This document shows positions 10,546-22,626 of a stretch of DNA of 64,000 nucleotides, piece after piece. The stretch is from assembly GCF_024166365.1 (NCBI RefSeq), contig NC_064831.1, positions 53,321,768 through 53,385,767 on the forward strand, written 5' to 3'. This DNA is from Elephas maximus indicus. Its lineage: Eukaryota; Chordata; Mammalia; Proboscidea; Elephantidae. The position numbers were made by a program, and so were the translations under genes. The notes below the pieces were generated by a model. It ran no database searches. It was not told the origin of the DNA and worked only from the letters and a program-made list of their open reading frames with translations. Position 1 is the first letter of the stretch. Every line of letters starts with the position of its first letter.

Positions 10546-11227
10546 CTTCAATCCTGAGAACCAGCGGGGAAGCACAGCTCTCACGACATAGCCAATGGGG
10601 GAAACAGAACGCAGGGTGGGGGGGGGAGGGGGGTATGCAAACCATATTTGTGATCCTAGAACCAGAATCTGTCTCAGAAAGCTTTTTGAGGCTTAAGATG
10701 CCATCATCATATAAGGTCATTGATTTCTAGAGGGAAAGATCATTTCCTTTATGGCAAGATCCAATTCATTCCTTCATTCATTGATGCATTAATTCAGTCA
10801 GCAGCGACTGCGTGTATATTGAGCACTACTCCATGTCCAACAGACACAAGCCAATTTACCAACAATCAGCGCACCCAAAGACCCAATCTGATGAATTATC
10901 AGTTCACTGCATTTCTCAATCGGATCAATTTGTCAAGTGATACATTCACTGATTTTCCCAAAATTACCAGCCGTAGTCGTAACTGCTTAAACGATAGTGT
11001 TTTAACAATCAAAATGTTGGTGAAACAAATGTGTAGAAATTAAAATTTTTTCCTATAAAATACTACTTCTCTGGTCAAAATTGCAGCCTTCACTATATGA
11101 TAGAATTGTTTTGACTATTTCTGGTTTCTTTATATGCTTTTGAAGGTAAGTGTATATTTTCAAACTAGAAACATTTTAAATATTTTTGTCATAGTTTCTC
11201 AGAAGGCATTTAAGCCTTGATTTCATA
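10546..11227. other. No gene seen
   Basis: Anonymous sequence, AT-rich from about 10860. A G-rich run lies at 10616-10633. No open frame with family resemblance. Confidence 0.5.
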
Positions 11228-11335
11228 GAGGCTGTGTAGAGAAGTGGTTAGGAGCCCAGACTTGAAGATGGCCTGCCCGGCTTGTAAGCCCAGCTCTGTC
11301 ACTTTCTTAGCTGCAGGACCTTGGTGACATTACTT
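11228..11335 (+). mobile_element. MIR SINE fragment
   Basis: Plus-orientation MIR head: 'gaagtggttaggagcccaga', then 'cccagctctgtcactttctt' and 'aggaccttggtgacattact'. Confidence 0.65.
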
Positions 11336-11514
11336 GAATATATGGGATGCGACCTCAGCCACATTACTGCAAATGCTGAAAAGAAATGCACCACAATGAT
11401 AAGAAGGTTATTTCTTGGTAGCAGGATTGTGTGTAATTTTACTTGCCTTTCTTGCATATTTTCTTTTAAAACGTCCTTTCATTTTAACTGTTTACTGTAT
11501 CCAAGGAACTAGAT

Positions 11515-11840
11515 GGCTTCAGATAGGTTGTTTTATTGAATCCTCCCAGTAAACCCACAAATCCGAACCCATTGCTGTCAAGTTGATTCCAACTTGTAGT
11601 GACGCTACAGGACAGAGTAGAACTGCCCCACAGGGTTTCCAAGCAGCAGCTGGAGGATTTGAACTGCTGACCTTTTGGTTAGTAATTGAACTCTTAACCA
11701 CTGTGCCACCAGGGCTCCAATAAACCCACAAGGCAGTTAATATTGTCACCATCTTACAGATAAAGAAACTGAGTCTTCAGATAACTTACACTCGGTCCCA
11801 CACCTTGGAGGAGCCTGAGTTCTAGTCTGACTTCAAAGCT
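11515..11840 (-). mobile_element. MIR SINE, split by AfroSINE
   Basis: Reverse MIR: 'attgaatcctcccagtaaac' on the left and 'accatcttacagataaagaa' with 'actgagtcttcagataactt' on the right. The two halves join at the duplicated taaacccacaa around the younger AfroSINE. Confidence 0.6.
11561..11719 (-). mobile_element. AfroSINE, short form, nested in MIR
   Basis: Minus-strand copy with a perfect 11-bp duplication taaacccacaa at 11550-11560 and 11721-11731. Confidence 0.92.
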
Positions 11841-12019
11841 CATGCTAATCAAACTTCCTTCTCTATTAAATGTTTATAAAATCTGCATCGCAAAATACGG
11901 TGGGAGGATGAAATGAGATGACAGCTAGGAAAGCCTGCCGAAGATGATAAAGCCATCTGCAAAGACTGATAACACTCAGTAGTGTGCACTGTATGTGCAC
12001 AGAGCAACCGGACGATGTG

Positions 12020-12175
12020 CTGTTCCAAGCATTTCACATGTATCGTGTCCCTTTAATCATGGCAATGACCCTGTGAGGCAGGTGGCCCTTATTATCCCCA
12101 TTTTACAGAAGAGGATGTGGGGGAACAGAGAGGGAAAGCAACGTGCCACGGTCACATAACTGTAAACAAACAAAC
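12020..12175 (-). mobile_element. MIR SINE fragment
   Basis: Reverse MIR core with 'ttattatccccattttacag' and 'ggaaagcaacgtgccacggt', ending where the AfroSINE2 begins. Confidence 0.65.
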
Positions 12176-12177
12176 AA

Positions 12178-12358
12178 AAACAATAGCCGTTGAATGATTC
12201 TGATTCATGGCGACCGCCTGTGTGTCAGAGTAGAACTGTGCTCCATAGAGTTTTTAATGACTGATTTTTCAGAAGTAGATCGCAGGACTTTCTTCTGACA
12301 TGCCTCTGAGTGAACTTTTTATTGGCAGCCTAGTGCGTTAATTGTTTGCACCGCCCAG
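12178..12358 (-). mobile_element. AfroSINE2-type SINE
   Basis: Minus-strand copy: tail with 'attctgattcatggcgaccg', then 'gtgtgtcagagtagaactgt', 'gactgatttttcagaagtag' and a head ending 'gcaccgcccagg'. More diverged than the short-form copies. Confidence 0.8.
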
Positions 12359-13030
12359 GTATTAATTATCTAGCCTTTTGATAGTAAATTAATTCCGGAA
12401 TTCATTGGACAACTTTTTTTCCAATCTTCTTTCTGATTTGCTCCTCAGGGATGTACTGCAGAGAATGGGAACTGCCTCACTAGATGGAGAGTAGCCCACC
12501 TGGCTCAGCAGGAGAGGCTGCAGGGTGAGGCAGGTGAGAGATCAAAGGTAGGCATTAGGTTCATGCCTTCCATGGTGCTCATTGGCCTTGCTTCCCTTAG
12601 ACAACCACCAACTCCAAGGACACTGCTGGCATCTGCTGTCCAAACATTCTCCATCCAGCCACCTCTCCCCTTACCTTCGTGCATGATTCTCTCGCGATCT
12701 TTATTACTGTCTTTCCCAGATCCAATCTACAGCCAGATAGAAGAATTCCAACCTCGGCTCAATTTCAAACACAAGAAGGGTAAACCCTTAGCAGAACTGG
12801 AAGTGCTGGAAGAAGAGAGTTAAGATACACTGCTGGCCCACGTCACCACGGGGCAAGGTATTTGCATCTTGGAGTCTGTTTCCTTGTCTGTAGATAGAAG
12901 ACAACACTAACAATATCTGCTTCATACAATTGTTAAAATGAAATAAGATCATATGATATACTGGACTCTTTCAAGTGTTAAAGCTCTATATGAATTTTCC
13001 ATCTACAATCTACCTTCCCACCAGAAAAAA
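12359..13030. other. No gene; MIR fragment at about 12855-12975
   Basis: The only feature is a plus-orientation MIR-like piece ('ctgtttccttgtctgtagat', then 'gttaaaatgaaataagatca'). Short open frames here carry no recognisable domain. Confidence 0.5.
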
Positions 13031-13165
13031 AGGAAACCCTGGTGGTGTACAGTTCGAATCCACCAGGCGCTCCTTGGAAACCCTGTAAGGCAGTTCTACT
13101 CTGTCCCGTAGGGTCATTATGAGTCAGAATTGACTCGACGGCAGTGGGTAGGTAGGTAGGTAAAG
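13031..13165 (+). mobile_element. AfroSINE with internal deletion
   Basis: Plus-strand short form whose head runs from 'ggaaaccctggtggtgt' straight into the B box 'acagttcgaatcc'. About 40 bp containing the rest of the A-box region is missing. Deletion between short CAGT repeats would explain this. The tail ends in a (GGTA)n run at about 13147-13162. Confidence 0.85.
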
Positions 13166-13199
13166 GGCAAACCAGGATGGGAACAATTAACCAGTAACC

Positions 13200-13402
13200 A
13201 GGTGCCCTCAAGTCGATTCTGACCCGTGGTGACTCCTTGTAGGTCAGAGTAGAACTGTGCTCTAAAGGGGTTTTCAGTGGCTGATTTTTTGAAAGTAGAT
13301 TGCCAGGCCTTTCTTCTGAGAAGAGGCTCCTCTGGGAGTCAAACCTCCAACCTTCCAGTTAGCAGCCCAGGGCATTAACCTTTTGGTACCACCCAGAGTA
13401 TC
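13200..13402 (-). mobile_element. AfroSINE2-type SINE
   Basis: Minus-strand copy with 'caagtcgattctgacccgtg', 'gctgattttttgaaagtaga' and a head ending 'taccacccagag'. It lies between two plus-strand short-form copies. Confidence 0.85.
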
Positions 13403-13432
13403 CAGCGAACAATTAAACGTCTTCAAATGCCT

Positions 13433-13593
13433 GGTGGCATAGTGGTTAAGAGCTCAGCTGCTAACCAAAAGGCCAGCAGTTTCAATCCTCCAGTTGCTCC
13501 TTGGAAACCCTATGGGGCAGTTCTACTCTGTCCTGTAGGGTTGCTGTGAGTCGGAATCAACTCGACCGCAACGGGCTTGGTTCTTTGGTTTTT
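13433..13593 (+). mobile_element. AfroSINE, short form
   Basis: Plus-strand copy with head, B-box-like 'gtttcaatcc' and tail 'gggttgctgtgagtcggaat'. Flanked by aaatgcct at 13425-13432 and 13594-13601. Confidence 0.9.
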
Positions 13594-13601
13594 AAATGCC
13601 T

Positions 13602-13668
13602 AAAATCACCTCTGTTTGCATTTTAAAAATTAAAAAAAAATTTTTTTTAATGCAAACAGAGGATTTTG
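13602..13668. repeat. Short near-perfect hairpin
   Basis: Arms aaaatcacctctgtttgcat (left) and its near-complement atgcaaacagaggatttt (right) flank an A/T-only loop. Could fold as an extrudable stem or be a degenerate MITE. Confidence 0.7.
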
Positions 13669-14454
13669 AATTTGTGAAGATGAAGTCTCAATCAGTCTTT
13701 TTGCATCTCATTAAGCGCATCTGAACCAGAATGTAAAACAGTGAAAAATGTATCTGGTTTTGTAAGTGGTAAAAGCTTTCATAATTAAAATTGTCCCTTC
13801 CATCTGGGACTGTCAGAGTATGACCAAGATGCTGGTTCGCAAGTTTCCCATCACTTCTTTCGGGCAAAACGTCTAGCAAACCAGCAACCTAAAACTGAGA
13901 AAACTAGTGGGCTTTCTGCCCTCAAGTTCCCTCGGGAACTGATGCAAATAGCCAAGCCAAGAGGCCTGGCTCTGTCTAAGTGGCTATGAGCATCACACCA
14001 GATTCTGTTTGCCTGAAAACTCCTTCTGACTGGGTCTAGGTGCCAGTAGTTGGATGATGATCAAGCTGCTTGAGGCCAATCTAATAAATATTCCTTCCTG
14101 GATCCTTCACTCATGTTGGTGGCTTGGAAATTCCGCAACATCAGTATTCTCTCTATTAGCAAGTTTCAGTGAGCACGTGTCAACTATTCCGGAACTATCT
14201 GCTCAACCACATACTATGTAGGCACTGGACTGGAGGCGATGTTGGGTCAGAGGGGCAGTCTGGCTGTTCTTGTTCTCAAAAAGGGAGGCTGGGTACCAAC
14301 CTTGGCGTGGACGAAGTGCCTGAATGAAGATACTGTCTGCAACCTGGATTTCTCTTTTTGGTGCCAAAAGTTTTCCCCTCTAAAAAGCAGACTTGAAAAT
14401 TGTCTTTCCTTTAAAGAAATTAAAATAAAGCAATGCTAAGATAGCATTTTATAC
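13669..14454. other. No gene seen
   Basis: Anonymous sequence. I recognise no repeat family, RNA gene or coding exon. Confidence 0.5.
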
Positions 14455-14880
14455 TTTTAAATTAGTAACTATTTATAAACCACTCAATGTTGGAAAGTTT
14501 ACAGTGAAGTCGATAAATTAAAATCTGGCTAATGGCATTGCAATTTGTGGAATCCTTCTGGATAGCAATACAGAAATATATTTGCAAGAACCATAAAGAT
14601 GTTTTATACCCTTTGAGATAATAATTCTACACTTGAGAAGTTATTTGTCGATGAAGGCAAAAAAAAGCTGTGCTTAAGAAGCTGGCTATTGTAGCATTAT
14701 CAATAACAGCAAAAGAGAAACCTAGAATAAATCCTGATCCAAAAGGGATCGTGATTAAGTTCATGGAATATTATTTGGCCATGAAAATGATAAACACAGA
14801 GGCTGTGTACACATATGGAGAAACTCTTGCCATAATGTTAAGTGAAAAAAGGCAGGATACCAAATGTCCCACATAATTGC
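14455..14880 (+). mobile_element. Old L1 3' end
   Basis: Diverged L1M-type end: 'ctattgtagcattatcaata', then 'atggaatattatttggccat', then 'cataatgttaagtgaaaaaa'. Plus orientation, no intact frame. Confidence 0.6.
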
Positions 14881-15568
14881 AGCCATTTAAGCTGTCTGTT
14901 CATATGGAAGGCTGCAATAGGTGGATACTCCAAGAGCCCCATTCAGTTAGCAGGATTCCATTTATTCCTTTTTGTCCAAATTGTTTTTAATGTGGTCACA
15001 TTATAAAAAGAAAAAGGGTCTTCATGGGTATAGATATCTACGTTGAACCTAATTACTGTTCTACATGGGGTTGCTAGGAGTCAGAACCGATTCAACAGCA
15101 CCTCATAACAATAACACTCTACAAAGCACCTTTTTTTGGAACAGGGAGGCAGCCATGATAGAACTATTTGGAGAGATTAATGATTTCTCATTTCCATCAG
15201 TAATAAGTTGCCAAAAAAACCCATGAAGCACCACAGTGTTCAAATATGATATATTGCAGCTAGAAGGGGAAAACACCTGGCAGAAAGAATCCTTTATTTA
15301 AGTATCGTGTGTTCCCAAATCTTCACCATGTGAATCTGTGTTCGAGGTGTCACTCTTGTCTAGCCTCAAAGGGAAGAATCATTATGGACGGTGACTATTA
15401 AAGATGTCAAAGTCCGTCTTACTACCAACTTGCATTTGACTAGTGCTTTATAATTTTCAAAATACTTTTACCTCCTTTATCAAATTTGAGCTTCATGGTG
15501 ACTCCACAAGACAGACCGAGTGTATAGTATTATAGCCATTTTATAGATGGAGAAAATGGCTATAATAG
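14881..15568. other. No gene; short RTE tail at about 15060-15115
   Basis: Contains a short plus-strand RTE 3' end ('gggttgctaggagtcagaac', then 'cagcacctcataacaataac'). The rest is anonymous. Confidence 0.55.
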
Positions 15569-16110
15569 ATGGAGAGGAGCCCATTATTGCAGCCGCCATG
15601 TCAGTCCATCTCATTGAGGGTCTTCCTCTTTTTTGCTGACCCTCTACCTTATCAAGCATGATGTCCTGCTCCAGGGACTTGTCCCTCCTGATGACATGTC
15701 CAAAGTTGTACGTGAGACCAATTCTCACCATCCTTTCTTCTAATGAGCATTCTGGATGTACTCCTTCCAAGGCAGATTTGTACATTCTTCTGGCAGTCCA
15801 TGGTATTATTCAATATTTTTCACCAACACCGTAATTCAAAGGCATCAATTCTTCTTTGGTCTTCCTTATTCATTGCCCAGCTTTTGCATGCATATGAGGC
15901 AGTTGAAAATACCATGGCTTGGGTCAGGCATACCTTAGTCCTCAAAGTGACATCCTTGCTTTTGAACACTTTAAAGAGGTCTTTCGCAGCAGGTTTACCC
16001 AATGCAATATGTCGTTTGATTTCTTGGCTGCTGCTTCCATGGACGTTGATTATGAATCCAAGTAAAATGAAATCCTTGACAACTCCAATATTTTCTCCAT
16101 TTATTATGAT
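15569..16110 (-). mobile_element. RTE1-type LINE, 3' fragment
   Basis: Minus-strand match to the last third of the RTE copy at 24129-27342. Two broken protein pieces (complement of 15820-16002 and 15480-15785) resemble the RTE C-terminus, e.g. 'KSKDVTLRTKVCLTQAMVFS' and 'GHVIRRDKSLEQDIML'. The final tail is missing or decayed on the left. Confidence 0.85.
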
Positions 16111-16380
16111 TTATCATGGGGATATACACATCCCAAACTCGAAAGAACCCTGTCAATGGAAAGTATCCAAAACTTGAAAATAAGGCAAAAAAAAAAAAAA
16201 AGGCAAGCAGCATGTCCTGTCAATGTCAGATGAGGATTGAGAATTTTTTGTTTATATTGGACCCTTTTACACTCTTAAAAATTATTGAGCTTTTGTTTAT
16301 GGATTATATCTATAAATATTTACATATAGGAAATTAAAACTGAAAATTCTATTTACTTATCAAGTCATTTTAAAATGATA

Positions 16381-17335
16381 ACAAAAACCAGATGGCTTCA
16401 CTGCGGAATTGTACTAAATGTTTAAAGTATAATTAACACCAATCCATCACAAACTCTTCCAAGAAATACAGGAGGAGAGAACACTTCCCAACCCATTTTA
16501 TGAGGTCGTAATTACCCTGATACTAAAACTAAACAAAGACATCACAAGAAAACTACAAACCAATATCTTTTATGAATATAGAAGCAAAAATTCCCAGCAA
16601 AATACTAACAAACCAAATCCAGCAGCATATAGTGAGGACTATGAACCAAGACCAAGTAGGATTTATACCAGGAGTGCAAGGTTAGTTCAACAGATGAAAC
16701 TAAATCAGTGTAATATACCATGTTCGTAGACTAAAGGACAAAAAAAAAAAGATTATTTCAACAGAAACAGAAAAAACATTTGACAAAATCCAATACCCTT
16801 TCAACAAACTAGGAATAGAAGGGAACTTCCTCAACGTGATAAAGGGTAGCTATGAAAAACCCAGAGCTAGCACCATACTTACCGGTGAAAAACTGAATGC
16901 TTTCCCCCTAAGACTGGGAACAAGGCAAGGATGTCTGCTCTCGCCACTCTTATTTAACATAGTGCTGGGAGTTCTAGCCAGTGCAGTAAGGCAAGAGAAA
17001 GAAATAAAGGCATCCAAATTGGAAATGAAGTAGTAAAACTATTTCTATCCATAGATAACATGATTTTTTATATATAAAATTCTAACAAGTCCACAAAAAA
17101 TATTTTAGAGCTAATAAATGAATTCAGCAAGGTTGCAGAATACAAGAGCAATATACAAAAATCAGTTGTATACCTATACACTAGCAATGAACGATCTGGA
17201 ATGAAATTAAGAAAACAATTCCATTTATAATAGCATAAAAATAATAGAATACCTAGGATTAGGTCAATACGTGCACCCTAACAAGCCCCTGACAAGAAAG
17301 ACTTAGGAAACTAAGTAAAACAGACACAAAAAACA
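16381..17335 (+). mobile_element. L1 ORF2 fragment (reverse transcriptase region)
   Basis: Plus-strand decayed L1. The 16836-17033 frame contains '[20 protein letters not shown]', the conserved L1 RT segment. Upstream DNA encodes broken pieces of the same domain. It ends abruptly where an L1 5'-like region begins. Confidence 0.85.
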
Positions 17336-19717
17336 ACGTTGGATCCCAGAACATCAAACAGAGAGTTCAGAAAACGTACTGAGCACTGACAGGAAGGAGA
17401 GGCAGAAAGAGGCCAGGGGAAAAACAGACCTTTGTGTATTGACTGCACCCTGCCTGTCAGTACAGAGAAGCATGACCATTTTCAGATGACATAGAACAAC
17501 AACCCAGAGTGAGGAACCCAGGAGAGCAACCCCAAAGAGAGCACAGCTAGTGGCAGAGATTCTGTGCAAACAACCCTGGAAAGAAATAACAAGGTAGGCA
17601 GGATGTGGCCAGGGATGGGGCGGCCCTGAGAGGGGGAAGCGTAGGAGTGGTATAGCTTTGAAACCAGGGAACCACAAAGAAATACCACTACAGCAAATGA
17701 AACAGACTGAGTCATCGAGGCCTCAGAGAAGGAGGAAATGTAGACTGCAGGGAATACACATTTGTAGGGAGTAAAGGGCAGGAGCACAGGACCAGGAGAG
17801 AGCTCTAGCCCCTCTGGTGAGTGCAACAAGGGAGGAAGCTAGGAATTAGTGCAGGGACTGCTTCTTGGTGGAGGCACCCAGACATTTATATGGGAGACAC
17901 CAAGCAAAAAGTCAAACCACAGAATAGCAACTAGAGCCTCCCATCAGAACCGACCCAGTGCAAGCAGTCAACCCACCTGCCATATGCATTCATGTGTGCC
18001 CTAGGGTGTCCACCACCCCTCCCTGAGGCATAGGAAACCGACCACGACCCCTTCCCTGAGGTGCCAGTGGCAGCTGTGTGCAAGCTTGACCATATTTACC
18101 ACCCCTCCCTGAGGTGCCGGAGCTCGGTACCTGCTCCACCCACCCCTAGTTGCCCCTGCACGCCCAAGATCACTGGCATGGGTCCTGCTGCCAGATCAGT
18201 GACCAGGGGTGCAAGCCCCCTCCCCCACCCCTGCCACCCCGGTTACCTGGTGACCAGTGGTGCAAGTTTCCATGCCACCCACGTGGTGGCCAGTGACCCA
18301 TGCACCCTTGCCCCAACCACCCAGCAACCGGAGGTGCATGCATATAGTGCCCAACTCAGCTACCAGTGAGAATGCTCCCTACACCCATGCCCCATGACCA
18401 ATCAGACAGACACTTCACCTCATCAGCAATGCCAGTCACATCCTGACAGGTGCCATCTGCACCTCTGCCAAACGATGAACAGGAGATCCTAGTGCCCTCA
18501 TCCGACGTCCACCCGGCTACAACGTCACACATCCCACACCCAGATATTTCCTACAGGCCATCTGCACTTACACTTAACCCCTTGATACCCCACCACCTAC
18601 TAAGTTGCCAATTCAGTATGCACAGTGGGCCTACCCCATCCATTTGGGTAGCAATACCTCACAGCAGAAACAGAGATGTCCTGCCCTGACCTCCAGAGAA
18701 CACGCTAACTGCTAGCACCAGCCAGAAGGACCCTATGATCCCACAAGGGCTGTGGAAGGACCCTGACCACCCAACACTTGTCACCCAATATCAGAGAAAG
18801 AAGCTGCTCTCTCTCCTCCACTCAATACGGTGAGAAAAGCCATATCAGCCTAACCACAGAAAACTCACACGTGGGTGAAACCCACCATACCCACTAGTCA
18901 GAGGAAATCATACCCAGATGGCAGACACCACAGAAGTCACACATAGACCAGAACGACAAAAAGAACAGTTAAAATAATCCAAAGAAAGAAAGGCATTCTA
19001 AAGAGAAAGAGAAGAAACAAAGCACCAGATACATAAAGCAAATATGAAGAAAAAAAAAATCACAAAGCAAACATACATATAATCAATAAAGAAATAAATT
19101 AACACCATAATGCCTTGGACACAGCAAACCCAAAAAAAACAAACCCACTGACACAGCAGACAATAACCAACCATATGAAGAAACAAAATGGCTCAAAGAA
19201 GTGACCTAAATAAAGGGGCTGAAAACCTTCGTAGGAAGGAAATGGTAATAGAACTACCTGATAAGGAATTCAGAAGACATATATAGGATCCTCAAAGAGA
19301 TCAAGGAAAACACAGCATCACCCAGATACCAACCCAAATAAAGAATTCTCAAAAGTAAAATAAAGCTGAAAACAGGAAACCAGAGATGTCTATCTCTAAA
19401 CGACAACAATTTCACAACAATCAAGGAGAGTAAATGGTGTATGTATAGACCTTTCATACAGAGAGGAAGTCAAGATGATATCAAGATATAAAGACTGTTT
19501 TAAACTTAGGAAGATAAAGGTAAATTTCAGAGTAACCACAAAGAAAATTAACAAATCTAACTTAGCAAAATAAAGAAGAAAATAAAGACTCAGTAAACAC
19601 AAAATCAACCACAATGAAGGACAGGGAAAAAAATTCATAAACAAAAACCTCAGCACAGAAAATTAAGTGGAACAAAGAAACTGTTAATACCACACACACA
19701 CACAAAAGCATAACAAA

Positions 19718-22200
19718 GTGGTACCAGTAAATTCATACTTATTGATAACGACATTGAATGTAAATGGTTTAAATGCACCAGTCAAGAGACAGAGAGTGCA
19801 GAATGGATTAAAAAAAAAACATGACCCACCAATATGTTGCCTAGAAGAGATACGCCTTAGACACAAAGACAAAAATAGGTGTCTGGGGATATCTGGCTCA
19901 ATTGCCATAACAGTTTATAAAGAAAATGTCCTACATCCTACTTTGGTGAGTAGTGACTGGGGCCTTAAAAGCTTATGAGTGGCCATCTGAGATACTCCAC
20001 TGGTCCCACCCTGTCTAGAGCAAGGAAAAATGAAGAAAACCGAAGGCACAAGGAAAAGATTAGTCTAAAGGACTAATGGACAACAGCTAGCACAGCCTCC
20101 ACCAGCTGAGTCTAGCACAACTAGGTGGTGCCTGGCTATCACCACCAACTGCTCTGACAAGGATCACAATAGAGGGTCCTATACAGAGCTGAAGAAAAAT
20201 GTAGAACAAAATTCTAACTCACAAAGAAAGACTAGATTTGCTGGTCCAACAGAGGCTGGAGAAATCCTGAGAGTATGGCCCCTGGACACCCTTTTAATTC
20301 AGTACTGAAGTCATTCCTGAGGTTCACCCTCCAGCCGAAGATTAGACAGGCCCATGAGACAAACAGTAATACACATAGCTCAACCATGTATACGAGACTA
20401 AATGGGCACACCAGCCCAGGGGCAAGGACAAGAAGGCAGGCAGGAACAGGAAAGCTGCACGAATGGAAAACCCAAGGTCGAGAGGGGGAAAGTGTTGACA
20501 CATCACAGGGTTGGCAACCAATGTCACAAAACAATATATGTATTAATTGTTTAATGAGAAACTAATTTGCTCTGTGAGCCTTTATCGAAAGCAGAATAAA
20601 AAAAAAAAACAAGGAAGACATATGTATTTATATGCGGGATAATCATTTGATTCAAGTAAAAAAAAAGACACAAATAGGTTAAAAATCAAAGGATGGAAAA
20701 AAATGTATCAAGCAAACAGTAACAAAAGAGAGCAGGAATGGCAATAATAATCTCTGATAAAATTAACTTCAAGTTAAAATCCATTATAAGAGACAAAGAA
20801 GGGCATTATATACTGATTAAAAGATCAATCTACCAAGAAGACATAACCATAATAAATATTTTTGCACCCAGCAACAGATATCCAAAATATATAAACTCGA
20901 ACAGAATTGAAAAAAGAAATAGACAGCTCTATAATAATAGTAGGAGACTAACACACCACTTTCAATGACGGATGGAACAACTAGAAAGAAACTCAACAAA
21001 GATACAGAAGATTTAAATAACACAATTAGCCAACTTGACCTCATAGACATATACAGAACACACCACCCAACAGCACCGCAGCACACATTCTTCTCCAATG
21101 CACAGGGATCATTCTCCAGAATAGACTATATTTTAGGCCACAAAACAAGCCTCAATAAATTCAAAAACATCGAAATAATACAAAGCATCTTCTCTGATCA
21201 TAATGCTATAAAACTGGAAATCAGTAACAGAAAGAATAAGGAAAAATTAAATACATGGAAACTGAATAAAACCTTACTTAAAAACTGTTGAGTAATAGAA
21301 CAAATTAAAAATGAATTTAAAAATTCTCAAAGGAGAATGAAAGCACAACATACCCAAACCTTTGGGACACAGCAAAAGCTGTCCTCAGGAGAATTTATAG
21401 CAATAAATGCACTTATCAAAAAAGAAAGAAGGGCCAAAATCGATAGCTTAACCCTACCAGTCGAACAAATAGAAAAGGAGCAGCAAAAGAAGTCCACAGT
21501 CACAAGAAAAGGAAATAATAAAGATTAGAGCAGAAATAAAAGAAATAGAAAACAGAAAAACCATAGACAAAACAAGACTAGAATTTAGTTCTTTGAAAGG
21601 ATCAAAAAAATTGACAAACTACTGGTCAAAGTGACAGAGGAAAAAATGAGAAGATGCAAATAACCAAAATAAGAAATGAGGTGAGTGACATTACAACAGA
21701 AATCAACTGAGATAAAATGGATCATGATAGAATATTATGAAAAATTGTGCTTCAAAAAATCTGAAAACCTGGAAGAAATGGACAAATTTCCAGAAACATA
21801 TTACCTACCTAAACTAACACAGATAGAGGTAGAAAATTTGAACAGACCCATAACAAAAGAAGAAATTGAACATGCCTTTAAAAAACTCTGAACAACACCA
21901 AAAAAAGACCTGGCTGAGATGGCTTCACTGGGGAATTCTACCAAATATTCAGAGAAGACTTGACAGCAGTCCTACACAAACTATTCCAGAACGCAGAAAA
22001 GGAAGGAATACCTCTAATTCATTCTGTGAAGCCAGCATAATCCTGATACTAAAGCCAGGCAAAGACACCACAAAAAAAAAAAAGAAAATTACAGACCAAT
22101 ATCACTCATGAATACAGACACAAAAATTCTTGACAAAATTCTAGCCAACAGAATTCAACAGCATATCAAAAAATAATACATCATGATCAAGAGGGATTCC
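19718..22200 (+). pseudogene. L1 ORF2 endonuclease/early RT remnant
   Basis: The N-terminal endonuclease begins at about 19740 ('LLITTLNVNGLNAPVKRQRV'). It is broken by the nested insertion and resumes near 20670. The 20965-21291 frame has the endonuclease end with 'SRIDYILGHK' and 'SDHNAIKLEI'. Later frames (21685-21891) give '[14 protein letters not shown]', the lead-in to RT. Multiple stops and frame changes make it non-functional. Confidence 0.85.
19881..20665 (+). mobile_element. L1 3' UTR piece nested in L1 ORF2
   Basis: A 785-bp insertion interrupting the host ORF2. Flanks agacaaaaataggt (19867-19880) and agacacaaataggt (20666-20679) are a 14-bp duplication with one mismatch. It starts in 3' UTR sequence ('ggccttaaaagcttatgagt') and ends in an A-run, so it is a 5'-truncated retrotransposition. 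Confidence 0.85.
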
Positions 22201-22567
22201 TACCTGGGATGTTATGCTGAGTGAAATAAATCAATCACAAAAGGACAAATATTATATGGCTTTCAGTATATTATAAAAAGTCAAGAATAAATATACACAC
22301 AGAGAGCAAAGTTCTTTGATGGTTACCTGGGATGGGAGTGAGAGGGAGAGGGAATCATTTTCTAGATAATAGACAATTGTTACTTCTGGTGATGGGAAAA
22401 GAAATCCCAAATATGGATAAGGTCAGCACAACTTGACCAAGATAATAAAAAACACTGAGTACACACAAAAAAGGGACAATTTCGGTTAATGCTATAATAT
22501 ACGTAATTTTGCAACAACAGTAAAAACAACCAAAAAATATGTGTGTGGTTATATAGGTAGATATGGA

Positions 22568-22570
<3 letters not shown>

Positions 22571-22618
<48 letters not shown>
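22571..22618. repeat. (AT)n microsatellite, about 24 units
   Basis: Uninterrupted AT dinucleotides, followed by a degenerate TG/CA-rich stretch to about 22720. The open frames across it on the minus strand are repeat translation only. Confidence 0.97.
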
Positions 22619-22626
<8 letters not shown>

